From assembly GCA_017454905.1 (NCBI GenBank), contig JAFTCB010000024.1, forward strand, positions 1-34,224: DNA of 34,224 nucleotides. The letters are read 5' to 3'. This document shows, in pieces, positions 1 through 6,617 of this stretch (position 1 is its first letter; each line of letters begins with the position of its first letter). The DNA comes from Bacteroidales bacterium. Lineage in GTDB: Bacteria; Bacteroidota; Bacteroidia; Bacteroidales; UBA932. A program made the position numbers and the translations under genes. The notes below the pieces were generated by a model, which was not told the origin of the DNA, did not search any database, and saw only the letters and a program-made list of their open reading frames with translations.

Positions 1-81
1 AAGAAGGAGGAGTCAGCCGTCCAGCAAACGAAGCGGACAGACCCGCCCTTTCCCGACGTCAGCCCGGATGCCTGTGGCTGA
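1..81 (+). CDS. Possible C-terminal tail of an unidentified upstream gene (partial)
   Basis: Frame 1 is open from the window edge to a TGA at 79-81 and encodes about 26 hydrophilic residues rich in Lys, Glu, Asp and Pro, which fits the end of a soluble protein. A terminator-like hairpin follows at 101-141. The other two frames are also open here and the fragment is too short to recognise, so both the gene and its frame are uncertain. Confidence 0.3.
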   Translation, partial: KKEESAVQQTKRTDPPFPDVSPDACG

Positions 82-96
82 CCGGACGACTAATAG

Positions 97-141
97 AAAA
101 GAGGATGACCTCAAAGTCCTGCGGACTTATTAGTCATCCTC
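97..141 (-). terminator. Intrinsic terminator of tRNA-His, possibly bidirectional
   Basis: The 9-bp arms 101-109 (GAGGATGAC) and 133-141 (GTCATCCTC) pair perfectly. An inner hairpin forms from 114-119 (AAGTCC) and 123-128 (GGACTT). Read on the minus strand, the stem lies just past the tRNA 3' end and is followed by TTTT (100-97), as expected for an intrinsic terminator. On the plus strand a competing 8-bp stem (88-95 with 128-135) overlaps the first one, so the two are mutually exclusive. The hairpin could also end transcripts of the plus-strand gene that stops at 81. Confidence 0.75.
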
Positions 142-147
142 GTGCTT

Positions 148-224
148 TGGGGTGCGATGTGGGGCTCGAACCCACGACACCCAGAACCACAATCTGGTGC
201 TCTACCAACTGAACTAATCGCACC
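148..224 (-). tRNA. tRNA-His (anticodon GTG)
   Basis: The minus strand folds into a full cloverleaf. A 7-bp acceptor stem forms from GTGCGAT (223-217) and ATCGCAC (158-152). The D arm has the usual GTTC...GAGC, the anticodon stem CCAGA/TCTGG encloses the loop TTGTGGT with anticodon GTG, and the T arm carries GGTTCGA. Histidine identity is confirmed by the encoded extra 5' G (G-1, position 224) facing discriminator C73 (position 151). The CCA end is encoded in the DNA (150-148). A Bacteroidota promoter lies upstream and a terminator downstream, so the gene appears to be transcribed alone. Confidence 0.97.
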
Positions 225-241
225 ATATTCAGAAGGAGTGA

Positions 242-273
242 CAAAGGTACAAAATTATTTTTTCAATGCAAGC
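242..273 (-). promoter_or_regulatory. Promoter of tRNA-His
   Basis: On the minus strand a -7 box TACCTTTG (249-242) is preceded at 19 nt by TTG (271-269). This matches the Bacteroidota promoter pattern TTTG-N19-21-TAnnTTTG. The predicted start lies about 10 nt upstream of the tRNA. Confidence 0.7.
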
Positions 274-294
274 GGGGACGACAAATAAATTTAC

Positions 295-302
295 TATCTT
301 TG
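295..302 (+). promoter_or_regulatory. -7 box of the carboxyltransferase promoter
   Basis: TATCTTTG matches the Bacteroidota -7 consensus and lies 31 nt before the ATG at 334. The -33 element is not clear. The promoter is divergent from that of tRNA-His, and the two share a gap of roughly 110 bp. Confidence 0.6.
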
Positions 303-333
303 TAAGATTGCAGATTTGACCAATTACCGAATT

Positions 334-2115
334 ATGGCAAAAGAGATAAAGTTTTCCCTCGTTTACAGGGACATGTGGCAGTCCTCCGGCAAATACCAGC
401 CGCGGGTTGACCAACTGGTCCGGGTCGCCCCGGCCATCATCGACATGGGATGCTTCGACCGCGTGGAGACCAACGGCGGCGCGTTCGAGCAGGTGAACCT
501 CCTCTACGGAGAGAACCCGAACATCTCGGTCCGCAAGTGGACGGCTCCCTTCCACAAGGCAGGCATCCAGACCCACATGCTGGAGCGCGGCCTCAACGCC
601 CTCCGGATGTATCCGGTCCCCGCGGACGTGCGCGAGCTGATGTTCAAGGTCAAGAAAAAGCAGGGCACGGACATCGCCCGTTCGTTCTGCGGCCTGAACG
701 ACCCGCGCAACCTCAAACTTTCCATCGAATACGCCAAGAAAGGCGGCATGATCTCGCAGGCAGCCCTGTCCATCACCCACTCCCCGGTCCACTCCGTCGA
801 GTACTACCTCAAGCTGGTGGAGCAGCTTGTCGAATACGGCACCGACGAGATCTGCCTCAAGGACATGGCCGGCGTAGGCCGTCCGACCGAGCTCGGCCAG
901 ATCGTCGCCGGCATCAAGAAAAATCATCCGCACATCAAGGTCCAGTACCACGGCCACAGCGGCCCGGGATTCTCCCCCGCCTCGATGCTGGAGGTCGCCC
1001 GCGCCGGCGCCGACTACCTCGATGTCGCCGTCGAACCCCTCTCCTGGGGCAAGGTCCACCCGGACGTGATCACCATCCAGCAGATGATGAAGGCCGACGG
1101 CTTCCTGGTCAAGGACATCAACATGGACGCCTACATGGAAGTCCGCCGCCTCACCCAGGAATTCATCGACGACTTCCTCGGCTACTGGATCAACCCGACC
1201 AACGCCCAGATGACCTCCCTGCTCGTCGGCTGCGGCCTGCCGGGCGGCATGATGGGCTCGATGATGGCCGACCTGACCGGCTTCAAAGCCGCCATCAACG
1301 CCTCCGAGCGCGCCAACGGCAAACCCGAGAGCAGCCTCGACTCCCTGATGGTCCAGCTTTTCAACGAAGTGGAATACGTCTGGCCGCGCCTGGGCTATCC
1401 GCCCCTCGTGACCCCGTTCAGCCAGTATGTCAAGAACACGGCCCTGATGAACCTCCTCGCCATGGCGCAGAACAAGCCGCGCTTCAGCACGATCGATAAG
1501 GACACCTGGGGCATGATCCTCGGCAAGATGGGCAAACTGCCCGGAGAGCTCGCTCCGGAGATCATCGCCCTGGCCAAGGAAAAAGGCATGGAGTTCTACA
1601 CCGGCAACCCGCAGGACGAGTATCCCGACGAACTCCCCAAGTTCCGCCAGATGATGAAGGAAGAAGGCTGGGACTTCGGCGAGGACGACGAAGAACTCTT
1701 CGAGATGGCGATGCACGAGCGCCAGTACCGCGACTACAAGAGCGGCGTGGCGAAAGAGCGCTTCAACAAGGACCTCGAGGCCTTCAAGGAGAAAGCCGGC
1801 GCCCCGATCGTCGTCAAGCGCGCCGTCGTGGAGATGCCGGAGTTCGACATCGATGCCATTGTGGCCAAGTACCCCAAGGCTACGCCCGTCCAGGCTCCCG
1901 TCGCCGGCCAGATGCTCTGGCAGGTCGACGTGGACGGTCCTTCCGCCGCTCCCGCCGTCGGGACGAAAGTCTCCGCCGGCAAGCCCTGCGGCTATGTCCA
2001 GACCTGGTACGGAATGGAGGAACTCCTCCCCGCCGTGGACGGACAGGTCGTCGCGGTGACCGCCTCCCAGGGCAAGAAGGTCGCCAAGGGTGAGATCGTC
2101 GCCTTCATCCAATAA
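334..2115 (+). CDS. Biotin-dependent carboxyltransferase subunit (pyruvate carboxylase B / oxaloacetate decarboxylase alpha type)
   Basis: This 593-residue protein has an HMGL-like TIM-barrel carboxyltransferase domain (about residues 5-290), a conserved post-barrel domain (about 300-470), and a C-terminal biotinyl/lipoyl-like domain (about 525-593). The expected metal and catalytic residues are visible: R12-D13 near the start, K176 (usually carboxylated) in a CLKDMAG motif, and H206-G-H208. Family members move a carboxyl group between carboxybiotin and pyruvate or oxaloacetate. The oddity is in the C-terminal domain, which aligns without gaps to biotinyl domains but has Tyr559 where the biotinylated Lys should be (WYGME replaces MKM-E). 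It may therefore use a separate carrier protein encoded elsewhere. The ATG at 334 is preferred over an in-frame TTG at 316. The OMP gene follows 3 nt after the stop. The exact substrate cannot be told from sequence. Confidence 0.88.
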   Translation: MAKEIKFSLVYRDMWQSSGKYQPRVDQLVRVAPAIIDMGCFDRVETNGGAFEQVNLLYGENPNISVRKWTAPFHKAGIQTHMLERGLNALRMYPVPADVRELMFKVKKKQGTDIARSFCGLNDPRNLKLSIEYAKKGGMISQAALSITHSPVHSVEYYLKLVEQLVEYGTDEICLKDMAGVGRPTELGQIVAGIKKNHPHIKVQYHGHSGPGFSPASMLEVARAGADYLDVAVEPLSWGKVHPDVITIQQMMKADGFLVKDINMDAYMEVRRLTQEFIDDFLGYWINPTNAQMTSLLVGCGLPGGMMGSMMADLTGFKAAINASERANGKPESSLDSLMVQLFNEVEYVWPRLGYPPLVTPFSQYVKNTALMNLLAMAQNKPRFSTIDKDTWGMILGKMGKLPGELAPEIIALAKEKGMEFYTGNPQDEYPDELPKFRQMMKEEGWDFGEDDEELFEMAMHERQYRDYKSGVAKERFNKDLEAFKEKAGAPIVVKRAVVEMPEFDIDAIVAKYPKATPVQAPVAGQMLWQVDVDGPSAAPAVGTKVSAGKPCGYVQTWYGMEELLPAVDGQVVAVTASQGKKVAKGEIVAFIQ

Positions 2116-2118
2116 AAG

Positions 2119-3444
2119 ATGAAACGCATCCTCTGCCTTCAAATGCTCCTGCTGCTGACCGCAGCAGGAGCATTTGCGCAAGAAAAGGCCGTCAAGACCG
2201 GCTGGAAGGTCAGCCCCTTCCCTGCCGTGTCCTACGATTCCAACAACGGCTTCCAGTACGGCGTGTTCGGCGACATCTACAACTACGGCGACGGCACGAC
2301 CTATCCGGACCCCCTGCACAAGATTTCTTTCGAGGCCTCCCACTTCACCAAAGGCCGCTCCCGCTTCCGCCTGTCCTACGACAGCAAATACCTGATCCCT
2401 TCGATGCGCCTGACGGTATCTGCCGTCTACGTCAGCGACCCGCTCTACCAGTTCTATGGCTACAACGGCGCCGCCAGCGTCTATGATCCGGACCTGAACA
2501 AGAAACTGGAGGACGGCAGCTTCCTGCGTTTCAACAGCATGCAGCGGTCTTTCTTCCAGGCATTCGCCAATGTGCAGGGCGTTATCTCCGGGCCGCTCAA
2601 CTGGGCGGCGGGCGTCACATACTGGTACTACAAGACCGGCACGTTCGACGGGAGCAAATTCAAGGCAGACCCCGGCAACACCCTCTACAGTCAATACATC
2701 AGCCGAGGCCTCATCGACCAGAAAGAGAAAGACGGAGGACACGTGCTGGAACTGCGCGCCGGCCTTGCCTACAACAGCCGGGACATCGAGGCGGCCCCCA
2801 ACCGCGGCATCAACGCCGACATCTTCCTCAACGGAGCACCCGATTTCACCGGCGGCGGACATGCCTACCTGCGCCTGTGCGCCAATTTCTCCCATTTCGT
2901 CAGCATCCCGGTGGGATTCATCGCCGCCGGAGATCCGGTCTTCGCCTATCACATCGGCTTCCAGCACACCTGGGGCAATGCGCCCTTCTATATCCAGCAG
3001 AACGTGCCGCAGATGGTACCCCGGCGCATGATGTCGGAAGGGCTGGGCGGCAACAGCACCCTCCGCGGCCTATACGAGAACCGCATCCTCGCGGACGGCT
3101 TCGCCTGGGCGAACCTGGAGCTGCGCATCAAGCTCTTCAAGTTCCAGCTGTTCCACCAGGACTTCTATCTGGCGACCAACCCGTTCTTCGATTTCGGCAT
3201 GATCACCAAGCCCTACCGGCAGGAGCAGATGTACCTGGCCACCCTCGACCTCGCCAGCACGCAGGCCAACGAAGAAATGCGCCACAGAGCCCAGACCTTC
3301 GTGATGTCCCCCGGCATCGGCCTCAAGCTCGCCTGGAATGAGAACTTCATCCTGTCCGCTGAAGTGGCCCGCAACCTCAATGCCCCGGCATTGGGACTCG
3401 GCGGAAAGCTCTGGCTGAATATCATCACCAACTACTCCTTCTAG
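2119..3444 (+). CDS. Outer-membrane beta-barrel protein of the Omp85/bacterial surface antigen (D15) type
   Basis: The protein has 441 residues. A type I signal peptide ends near AFAQ (about residue 21). The rest is rich in alternating amphipathic strands and aromatic residues and ends in a C-terminal Phe (NYSF), the usual outer-membrane insertion signal. A segment near residues 313-323 (GNSTLRGLYENR) resembles the conserved LRGY...R motif of Omp85 barrels. No POTRA domain precedes the barrel, so it looks like a stand-alone barrel as seen in short BamA/TamA-family proteins of Bacteroidota. It starts 3 nt after the carboxyltransferase stop and is probably cotranscribed, although a perfect 15-bp hairpin lies inside its signal-peptide codons (2141-2175). 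The substrate and the role are unknown. The family assignment is moderately sure and the outer-membrane location is very likely. Confidence 0.75.
   Translation: MKRILCLQMLLLLTAAGAFAQEKAVKTGWKVSPFPAVSYDSNNGFQYGVFGDIYNYGDGTTYPDPLHKISFEASHFTKGRSRFRLSYDSKYLIPSMRLTVSAVYVSDPLYQFYGYNGAASVYDPDLNKKLEDGSFLRFNSMQRSFFQAFANVQGVISGPLNWAAGVTYWYYKTGTFDGSKFKADPGNTLYSQYISRGLIDQKEKDGGHVLELRAGLAYNSRDIEAAPNRGINADIFLNGAPDFTGGGHAYLRLCANFSHFVSIPVGFIAAGDPVFAYHIGFQHTWGNAPFYIQQNVPQMVPRRMMSEGLGGNSTLRGLYENRILADGFAWANLELRIKLFKFQLFHQDFYLATNPFFDFGMITKPYRQEQMYLATLDLASTQANEEMRHRAQTFVMSPGIGLKLAWNENFILSAEVARNLNAPALGLGGKLWLNIITNYSF
2141..2175 (+). other. Perfect 15-bp inverted repeat inside the OMP signal-peptide codons
   Basis: AAATGCTCCTGCTGC (2141-2155), a 5-nt loop, and its exact reverse complement (2161-2175) form a strong hairpin. 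It begins 22 nt after the OMP start codon and 26 nt after the upstream stop. The A-rich start and T-rich end of the stem resemble an intrinsic terminator, but no T tract continues beyond the stem. Confidence 0.8.
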
Positions 3445-3452
3445 GCTTGACT

Positions 3453-3546
3453 GACTGCGCCTCGCGTCCCATCCTCGGGCCCGCGGGGCGCATTTTCAGC
3501 CGTTTTTGCTCCCTGCGGGCCAATACTTTGGACGCAGGGAGCAGTC
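3453..3546 (+). repeat. BIME-like element, copy 1 (two REP-type hairpins)
   Basis: The element holds two hairpins. The first pairs 3456-3466 with 3482-3492 (TGCGCCTCGCG / CGCGGGGCGCA) around a 15-nt loop. The second pairs 3508-3517 with 3533-3542 (GCTCCCTGCG / CGCAGGGAGC), also around 15 nt. GACTGC at 3453-3458 and GCAGTC at 3541-3546 close the element. The two loops are related when one is read in reverse complement (both begin GGCC and end GGA), so the hairpins are inverted copies of a common unit, as in bacterial interspersed mosaic elements. A nearly identical copy in the opposite orientation lies at 5864-5957. Confidence 0.85.
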
Positions 3547-3579
3547 ACGGCCTGCCCGGGCGGAAATACGACGACGGTA

Positions 3580-3611
3580 TTTGGAAGATAACGGGAATGT
3601 CGTTACCTTTA
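3580..3611 (+). promoter_or_regulatory. Promoter of the RAYT gene
   Basis: TTTG at 3580-3583 and TACCTTTA at 3604-3611 are separated by 20 nt. This matches the Bacteroidota promoter except for the final base of the -7 box. The ATG of the RAYT gene is 47 nt further on. Confidence 0.5.
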
Positions 3612-3658
3612 GAGAACAGTTCCGGCGGGAGTGGACCTGAACTAAAACTTGATTAACT

Positions 3659-4519
3659 ATGACTTGTTTTCTGATCACCACATCTCATCTCGAGACACAT
3701 GTCTGGTTCCGGGATGAGGAAGACTTCAAGGCAGGGATGAATTACGTTGCATCCGTTTCGTTCTCCCTGGGCATTTGCGTACTTGCCTTTATCCTGATGT
3801 CCAATCACGTGCACTTTGTTCTGGCATGCTCTGAAGATGAAGCAGTCCGCTTCATCACGGAATTCAAACGGGTTTACTCCAGATACCTGAATATAAAGTA
3901 CGGAACGCAGGAACTGCTTCGCCGGAATGATGTTGACATCCGCTTCCTTTCTCCCGAGGCTGAATCCATTGAAAGGGCAATCGCATATGTACAGATGAAT
4001 AGTGTAGCCGCAAATAACTGTACACATCCTTCAGAATACCCGTGGGGGACGGGGAGGACATTCTTTCAGGTCGAAGCCCCCAAAGGCCGGCCCCTGGGGA
4101 GCATGACAGCCAGGAGCCGTATCAAGTGCCTGCACAGCAAAGTGAGACTGCCTTCGGATTGGATTCTCGCCGATGGCTACATTTGCCCGCGTTCTTATGT
4201 CGGCGTCAAGTTTGTGGAAGGATTGTTCCGGACGCCGAAGCGGATGAGCTTTTTTCTTCAGAATTCTTCCAAGGCGCGACAGGTTCTGGCACGGACGGAC
4301 ACGAATCTTCCCTCGTTCCAGGACAAGGTCATCCTGGCCGGCATTCCGGATCTGTGCCGTTCCCTGTTCGGGAAATGGACGATAATAGACTTGTGTGAAG
4401 AGGAAAGGAAGGTTGTCGTCGATCAGATCAAACGCAGGTTCAGCGCCGATGTCGCCCAGATCGCCCGCGTCACAGGCCTGTCTTACCAAGAAGTCGTGCG
4501 ATTGCTGGAATCGTTCTGA
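3659..4519 (+). CDS. REP-associated tyrosine transposase (RAYT, Y1_Tnp/HUH domain)
   Basis: This 286-residue protein carries the single-strand DNA transposase fold. The HUH metal motif is H50-V51-H52 within MSNHVHFVL. The likely catalytic Tyr110 sits in a helix reading YVQMNSVAANN, and a YPWGTGR segment follows, typical of RAYT proteins. The last ~50 residues contain a probable helix-turn-helix (QIARVTGLSYQEV). It is longer than IS200/IS605 TnpA (about 150 aa) and no tnpB lies nearby, which favours a domesticated RAYT over an insertion sequence. RAYTs bind and cut hairpin REP sequences, and matching BIME-like elements sit 113 nt upstream (3453-3546) and downstream of the next gene (5864-5957). 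Base composition is visibly less GC-rich than in its neighbours, which hints at transfer. Confidence 0.88.
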   Translation: MTCFLITTSHLETHVWFRDEEDFKAGMNYVASVSFSLGICVLAFILMSNHVHFVLACSEDEAVRFITEFKRVYSRYLNIKYGTQELLRRNDVDIRFLSPEAESIERAIAYVQMNSVAANNCTHPSEYPWGTGRTFFQVEAPKGRPLGSMTARSRIKCLHSKVRLPSDWILADGYICPRSYVGVKFVEGLFRTPKRMSFFLQNSSKARQVLARTDTNLPSFQDKVILAGIPDLCRSLFGKWTIIDLCEEERKVVVDQIKRRFSADVAQIARVTGLSYQEVVRLLESF

Positions 4520-4580
4520 CCAAGGCCGGGACTGCGCACGGCGGCTTGAGGATTTTTCGGGAGATTATAAGGTTTTTGGT

Positions 4581-4588
4581 TATCTTTG
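4581..4588 (+). promoter_or_regulatory. -7 box of the pectate lyase promoter
   Basis: TATCTTTG lies 29 nt before the ATG at 4617. The -33 region is only a T-run near 4553 and does not match well. The rest of the 97-nt gap after the RAYT gene shows no terminator. Confidence 0.55.
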
Positions 4589-4616
4589 TGCAAAAGACGA
4601 CCAATTATTCTCCGCC

Positions 4617-5858
4617 ATGAAATCATTTCTCCTTTCCCTGCTGGCCCTGGGCATGTGCCTGGCGGCCACCGCACAACCCCTCGCTTTCCCCGGAGCCGAA
4701 GGCTTCGGGAAATACACCACCGGCGGCCGCGGCGGCCGGGTGATGATCGTGACCAACCTGGATGACCATGGCCCCGGAAGCCTCCGGGAAGCCGTGGAGG
4801 CCAGCGGGCCGCGTATCGTGGTCTTCGAAGTGGACGGCGACATCCACCTGGAGACGCCACTGCGCATCGAGAACGATGACATCACCATCGCCGGGCAAAG
4901 CGCGCCGGGCGACGGCATCTGCCTGTGCGACTGCCAGTTCACCATCGACGCCAGCAACGTCATCGTGCGCTACATCCGCTGCCGGCTGGGCGACAAATAC
5001 ACCCACGACTCCGATGCAGTGGGCGGCGGCCGCTACGGACAGAAGAACGTCATCCTCGACCACGTCAGCGCCTCCTGGTCCATCGACGAATGCCTGTCCA
5101 TCTACAAGACCGAGAACCTGACGGTGCAGTGGTGCCTGATCGCCTGCAGCCTGCGTGCGTCCAAGCACACCAAGGGACAGCACGGCTTCGGCGGCATCTG
5201 GGGCGGACTCAACGCGACTTTCCACCACAACCTGCTAGCCCACCACTCCAGCCGCAATCCCCGTTTCTCCTCCGTCGAAGGGACGGAGAATGTGGACTAC
5301 CGCGGCAATGTGGTCTACAACTGGGGCTTCATGCCGGCCTACGGCGGCGGCCGCGGCGGCAAGATCAATTTCTGCTACAACTACTACAAGGCCGGTCCCG
5401 GCACGGACCATCCCGACCATATCCTGAATGTCTCCGACGACGGGACGAGCCGCTATTTCGTGCAGGGCAATTTTGTCGAGGGACAGCCGGCCGTGACGGC
5501 AGACAACCGCCTGGCAGTCAAAGGCAAGAATCCGGAAGTGGCCGTCGTGGATACGGAATTCCCGCGGATGGATTTCCCGCTGGAAGCGGAGCCTGCCGCC
5601 CTGCTGAAGTCCGTCCTGAAGGGGGTGGGCTGCAGTCACCGCCGGGATGTTTTCGACCGGGAAATCGTCAAGCAGGTGCGCAAGGGAACGGCTCCCTGGG
5701 GCGACCGGGGCTTCGTCAACAGTCCGGAGGATTGCGGCGGCTGGCCGGTCCTGCGGCACCGCTCTCCCCGTCCGGACCGCAACCGGAACGGGATCCCCGA
5801 TGCGCTTGAGAACCGTTATCCGGACATCGAAGACTATCTGAATTCGCTGGTCCGGTAA
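4617..5858 (+). CDS. Secreted pectate lyase, polysaccharide lyase family 1
   Basis: The protein has 413 residues. A type I signal peptide (MKSFLLSLLALGMCLAATAQ) is followed directly by AFPGAEGFGKYTTGGRGG and then VTNLDDHGPGSLREA, the N-terminal signature of Bacteroidota PL1 lyases. A right-handed beta-helix with many N/V/I-rich turns follows. The HHSSRNPRF segment with R213 and R216 corresponds to the catalytic Arg region. The C-terminus has a DxNxNGIPDALE segment, like calcium-binding type-3 repeats. PL1 enzymes cleave polygalacturonate by beta-elimination and give unsaturated oligogalacturonides, which fits the GH105/KduI/KduD locus 20 kb away. The start at 4617 is chosen because it gives the signal peptide; the frame stays open upstream only by overlapping the RAYT gene. 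BIME copy 2 follows the stop. Confidence 0.88.
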   Translation: MKSFLLSLLALGMCLAATAQPLAFPGAEGFGKYTTGGRGGRVMIVTNLDDHGPGSLREAVEASGPRIVVFEVDGDIHLETPLRIENDDITIAGQSAPGDGICLCDCQFTIDASNVIVRYIRCRLGDKYTHDSDAVGGGRYGQKNVILDHVSASWSIDECLSIYKTENLTVQWCLIACSLRASKHTKGQHGFGGIWGGLNATFHHNLLAHHSSRNPRFSSVEGTENVDYRGNVVYNWGFMPAYGGGRGGKINFCYNYYKAGPGTDHPDHILNVSDDGTSRYFVQGNFVEGQPAVTADNRLAVKGKNPEVAVVDTEFPRMDFPLEAEPAALLKSVLKGVGCSHRRDVFDREIVKQVRKGTAPWGDRGFVNSPEDCGGWPVLRHRSPRPDRNRNGIPDALENRYPDIEDYLNSLVR

Positions 5859-5863
5859 TACAA

Positions 5864-5957
5864 CCTGCTCCCTGCGTCCACGATCTTGGCCCGCAGGGAG
5901 CAAAAATGGGCTGAAAATGCGCCCCGCGGGCCCGAGGATGGGACGCGGGGCGCAGTC
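5864..5957 (-). repeat. BIME-like element, copy 2 (inverted relative to copy 1)
   Basis: Hairpin one pairs 5867-5876 with 5892-5901 (GCTCCCTGCG / CGCAGGGAGC). Hairpin two pairs 5918-5928 with 5944-5954 (TGCGCCCCGCG / CGCGGGGCGCA). Both have 15-nt loops. Read on the minus strand it matches 3453-3546 almost base for base; differences are concentrated in one loop and the linker. It lies between the convergent pectate lyase gene and the gene at 5993-6445, so it may also end transcripts from both sides. Confidence 0.85.
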
Positions 5958-5992
5958 GAATGGGGGAAGACCTCCGGGACCGGTGCTGGAGA

Positions 5993-6445
5993 TTATTCTG
6001 CCGGTGCCAGGTTGTAACCGTAGATGGTATCGGGATACGTCCAGGGGTAGAGCGTCAGCAGGCGTTCCGCCCCTTCTTCATGCTTGCAGAGCCAGAAATG
6101 GCAGACGCTGTTGTGGGCGTCCAGGGCCATGTACTCCACATAGGTCCACCCGTTTCGGGTCTCTTTCGGGCTTGTTTCCGATAATAGGATAAATGTCTTG
6201 TCGGCCTTGCCCTGCTGGGTGAGGACGACTTCTTTCTTGTCGAAATCGATCGTCAGCGAACCGGCCGCTTTCCGCCACCGGGGGATGTTCATCTCCCCCA
6301 GATGCGTGAGCAGGTTCCACCCGTTCTGGTAAGACTTCTCTATCCGGCCCCAGCCGGTCTCCACGAGTTGCCAGGTCTGCGTCTGCGCCCGGCAGGCAAG
6401 CCCCGACATCAGCGCCAGGGCCAGGATCAACATCCATTTTCTCAT
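5993..6445 (-). CDS. Secreted protein of unknown function
   Basis: The 150-residue product begins with a signal peptide (MRKWMLILALALMSGLACRAQ). Cleavage after the Ala before Gln looks more likely than lipidation, because the residues before the Cys do not form a good lipobox. The mature part is rich in Trp and Tyr, with alternating short hydrophobic and polar stretches that suggest a small beta-rich domain (for example DFDKKEVVLTQQG and WTYVEYMALD). I do not recognise a family. The frame stays open further upstream, but the start at 6445 is supported by the signal peptide and by the -7 box 24 nt before it. It is transcribed divergently from the dcw operon and convergently with the pectate lyase gene, and appears to be a single-gene unit. 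Confidence 0.7.
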   Translation of the reverse strand: MRKWMLILALALMSGLACRAQTQTWQLVETGWGRIEKSYQNGWNLLTHLGEMNIPRWRKAAGSLTIDFDKKEVVLTQQGKADKTFILLSETSPKETRNGWTYVEYMALDAHNSVCHFWLCKHEEGAERLLTLYPWTYPDTIYGYNLAPAE

Positions 6446-6468
6446 AAGGCGGCGATTTGATTCCAATA

Positions 6469-6476
6469 CAAAGATA
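6469..6476 (-). promoter_or_regulatory. -7 box for the 5993-6445 gene
   Basis: The minus strand reads TATCTTTG here, 24 nt before the ATG at 6445. A TTGG about 18 nt further upstream on that strand may serve as the -33 element. Confidence 0.55.
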
Positions 6477-6542
6477 ACATATTTCCGGCAAGTCCAAGCC
6501 CCTGAAGGCAGGACCGCCCCGGCGGCCCGGAAACGCAAAAAG

Positions 6543-6577
6543 TGGAAAAATTTGTAATTAAATGGAAGAAAATGGAA
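6543..6577 (+). promoter_or_regulatory. Probable MraZ operator: TGGAA repeats at 10-bp spacing
   Basis: TGGAA occurs at 6543, 6563 and 6573, with a one-mismatch copy (TGTAA) at 6553. This gives four direct repeats exactly 10 bp apart, all on one face of the helix. MraZ in E. coli is known to bind TGGGN repeats separated by 5 bp just upstream of its own gene. The array covers the expected -33 region of the promoter whose -7 box lies at 6587-6594, so binding would block RNA polymerase. Confidence 0.65.
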
Positions 6578-6586
6578 AATTTTCTG

Positions 6587-6594
6587 TATCTTTG
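6587..6594 (+). promoter_or_regulatory. -7 box of the dcw operon promoter
   Basis: TATCTTTG lies 24-27 nt before the mraZ start and directly behind the TGGAA repeat array. No other consensus -7 box was noticed in the gaps between the genes up to gltX. Confidence 0.65.
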
Positions 6595-6617
6595 TCCATT
6601 GCGTATAAGAATTGATA

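Noticed and set aside
88-135. Attenuator formed by the alternative stem 88-95/128-135 near tRNA-His
   Set aside because: On the tRNA strand the second arm is transcribed only after the T tract, so it cannot act as an anti-terminator there. The plus-strand gene is too uncertain to argue from.
229-2967. Very long minus-strand open frame (912 codons) opposite the carboxyltransferase and OMP genes, and similar long antisense frames elsewhere (for example 24506-26188 and 27261-28949)
   Set aside because: The plus-strand genes have clear families and motifs. The antisense frames are rich in Val, Ala, Asp, His and Gly with no domain pattern, as expected from GC-rich codon-position mirroring.
3659-4519. 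IS200/IS605 insertion sequence
   Set aside because: The protein is much longer than TnpA of that family, no tnpB is present, and the flanking repeats are double-hairpin BIME-like elements and not the asymmetric ends of an insertion sequence.
4530-4537. GACTGCGC between the RAYT and pectate lyase genes, identical to the outer edge of the BIME-like elements
   Set aside because: Only 8 bp match and no hairpin follows, so it could be chance. Kept only as a possible decayed REP remnant.
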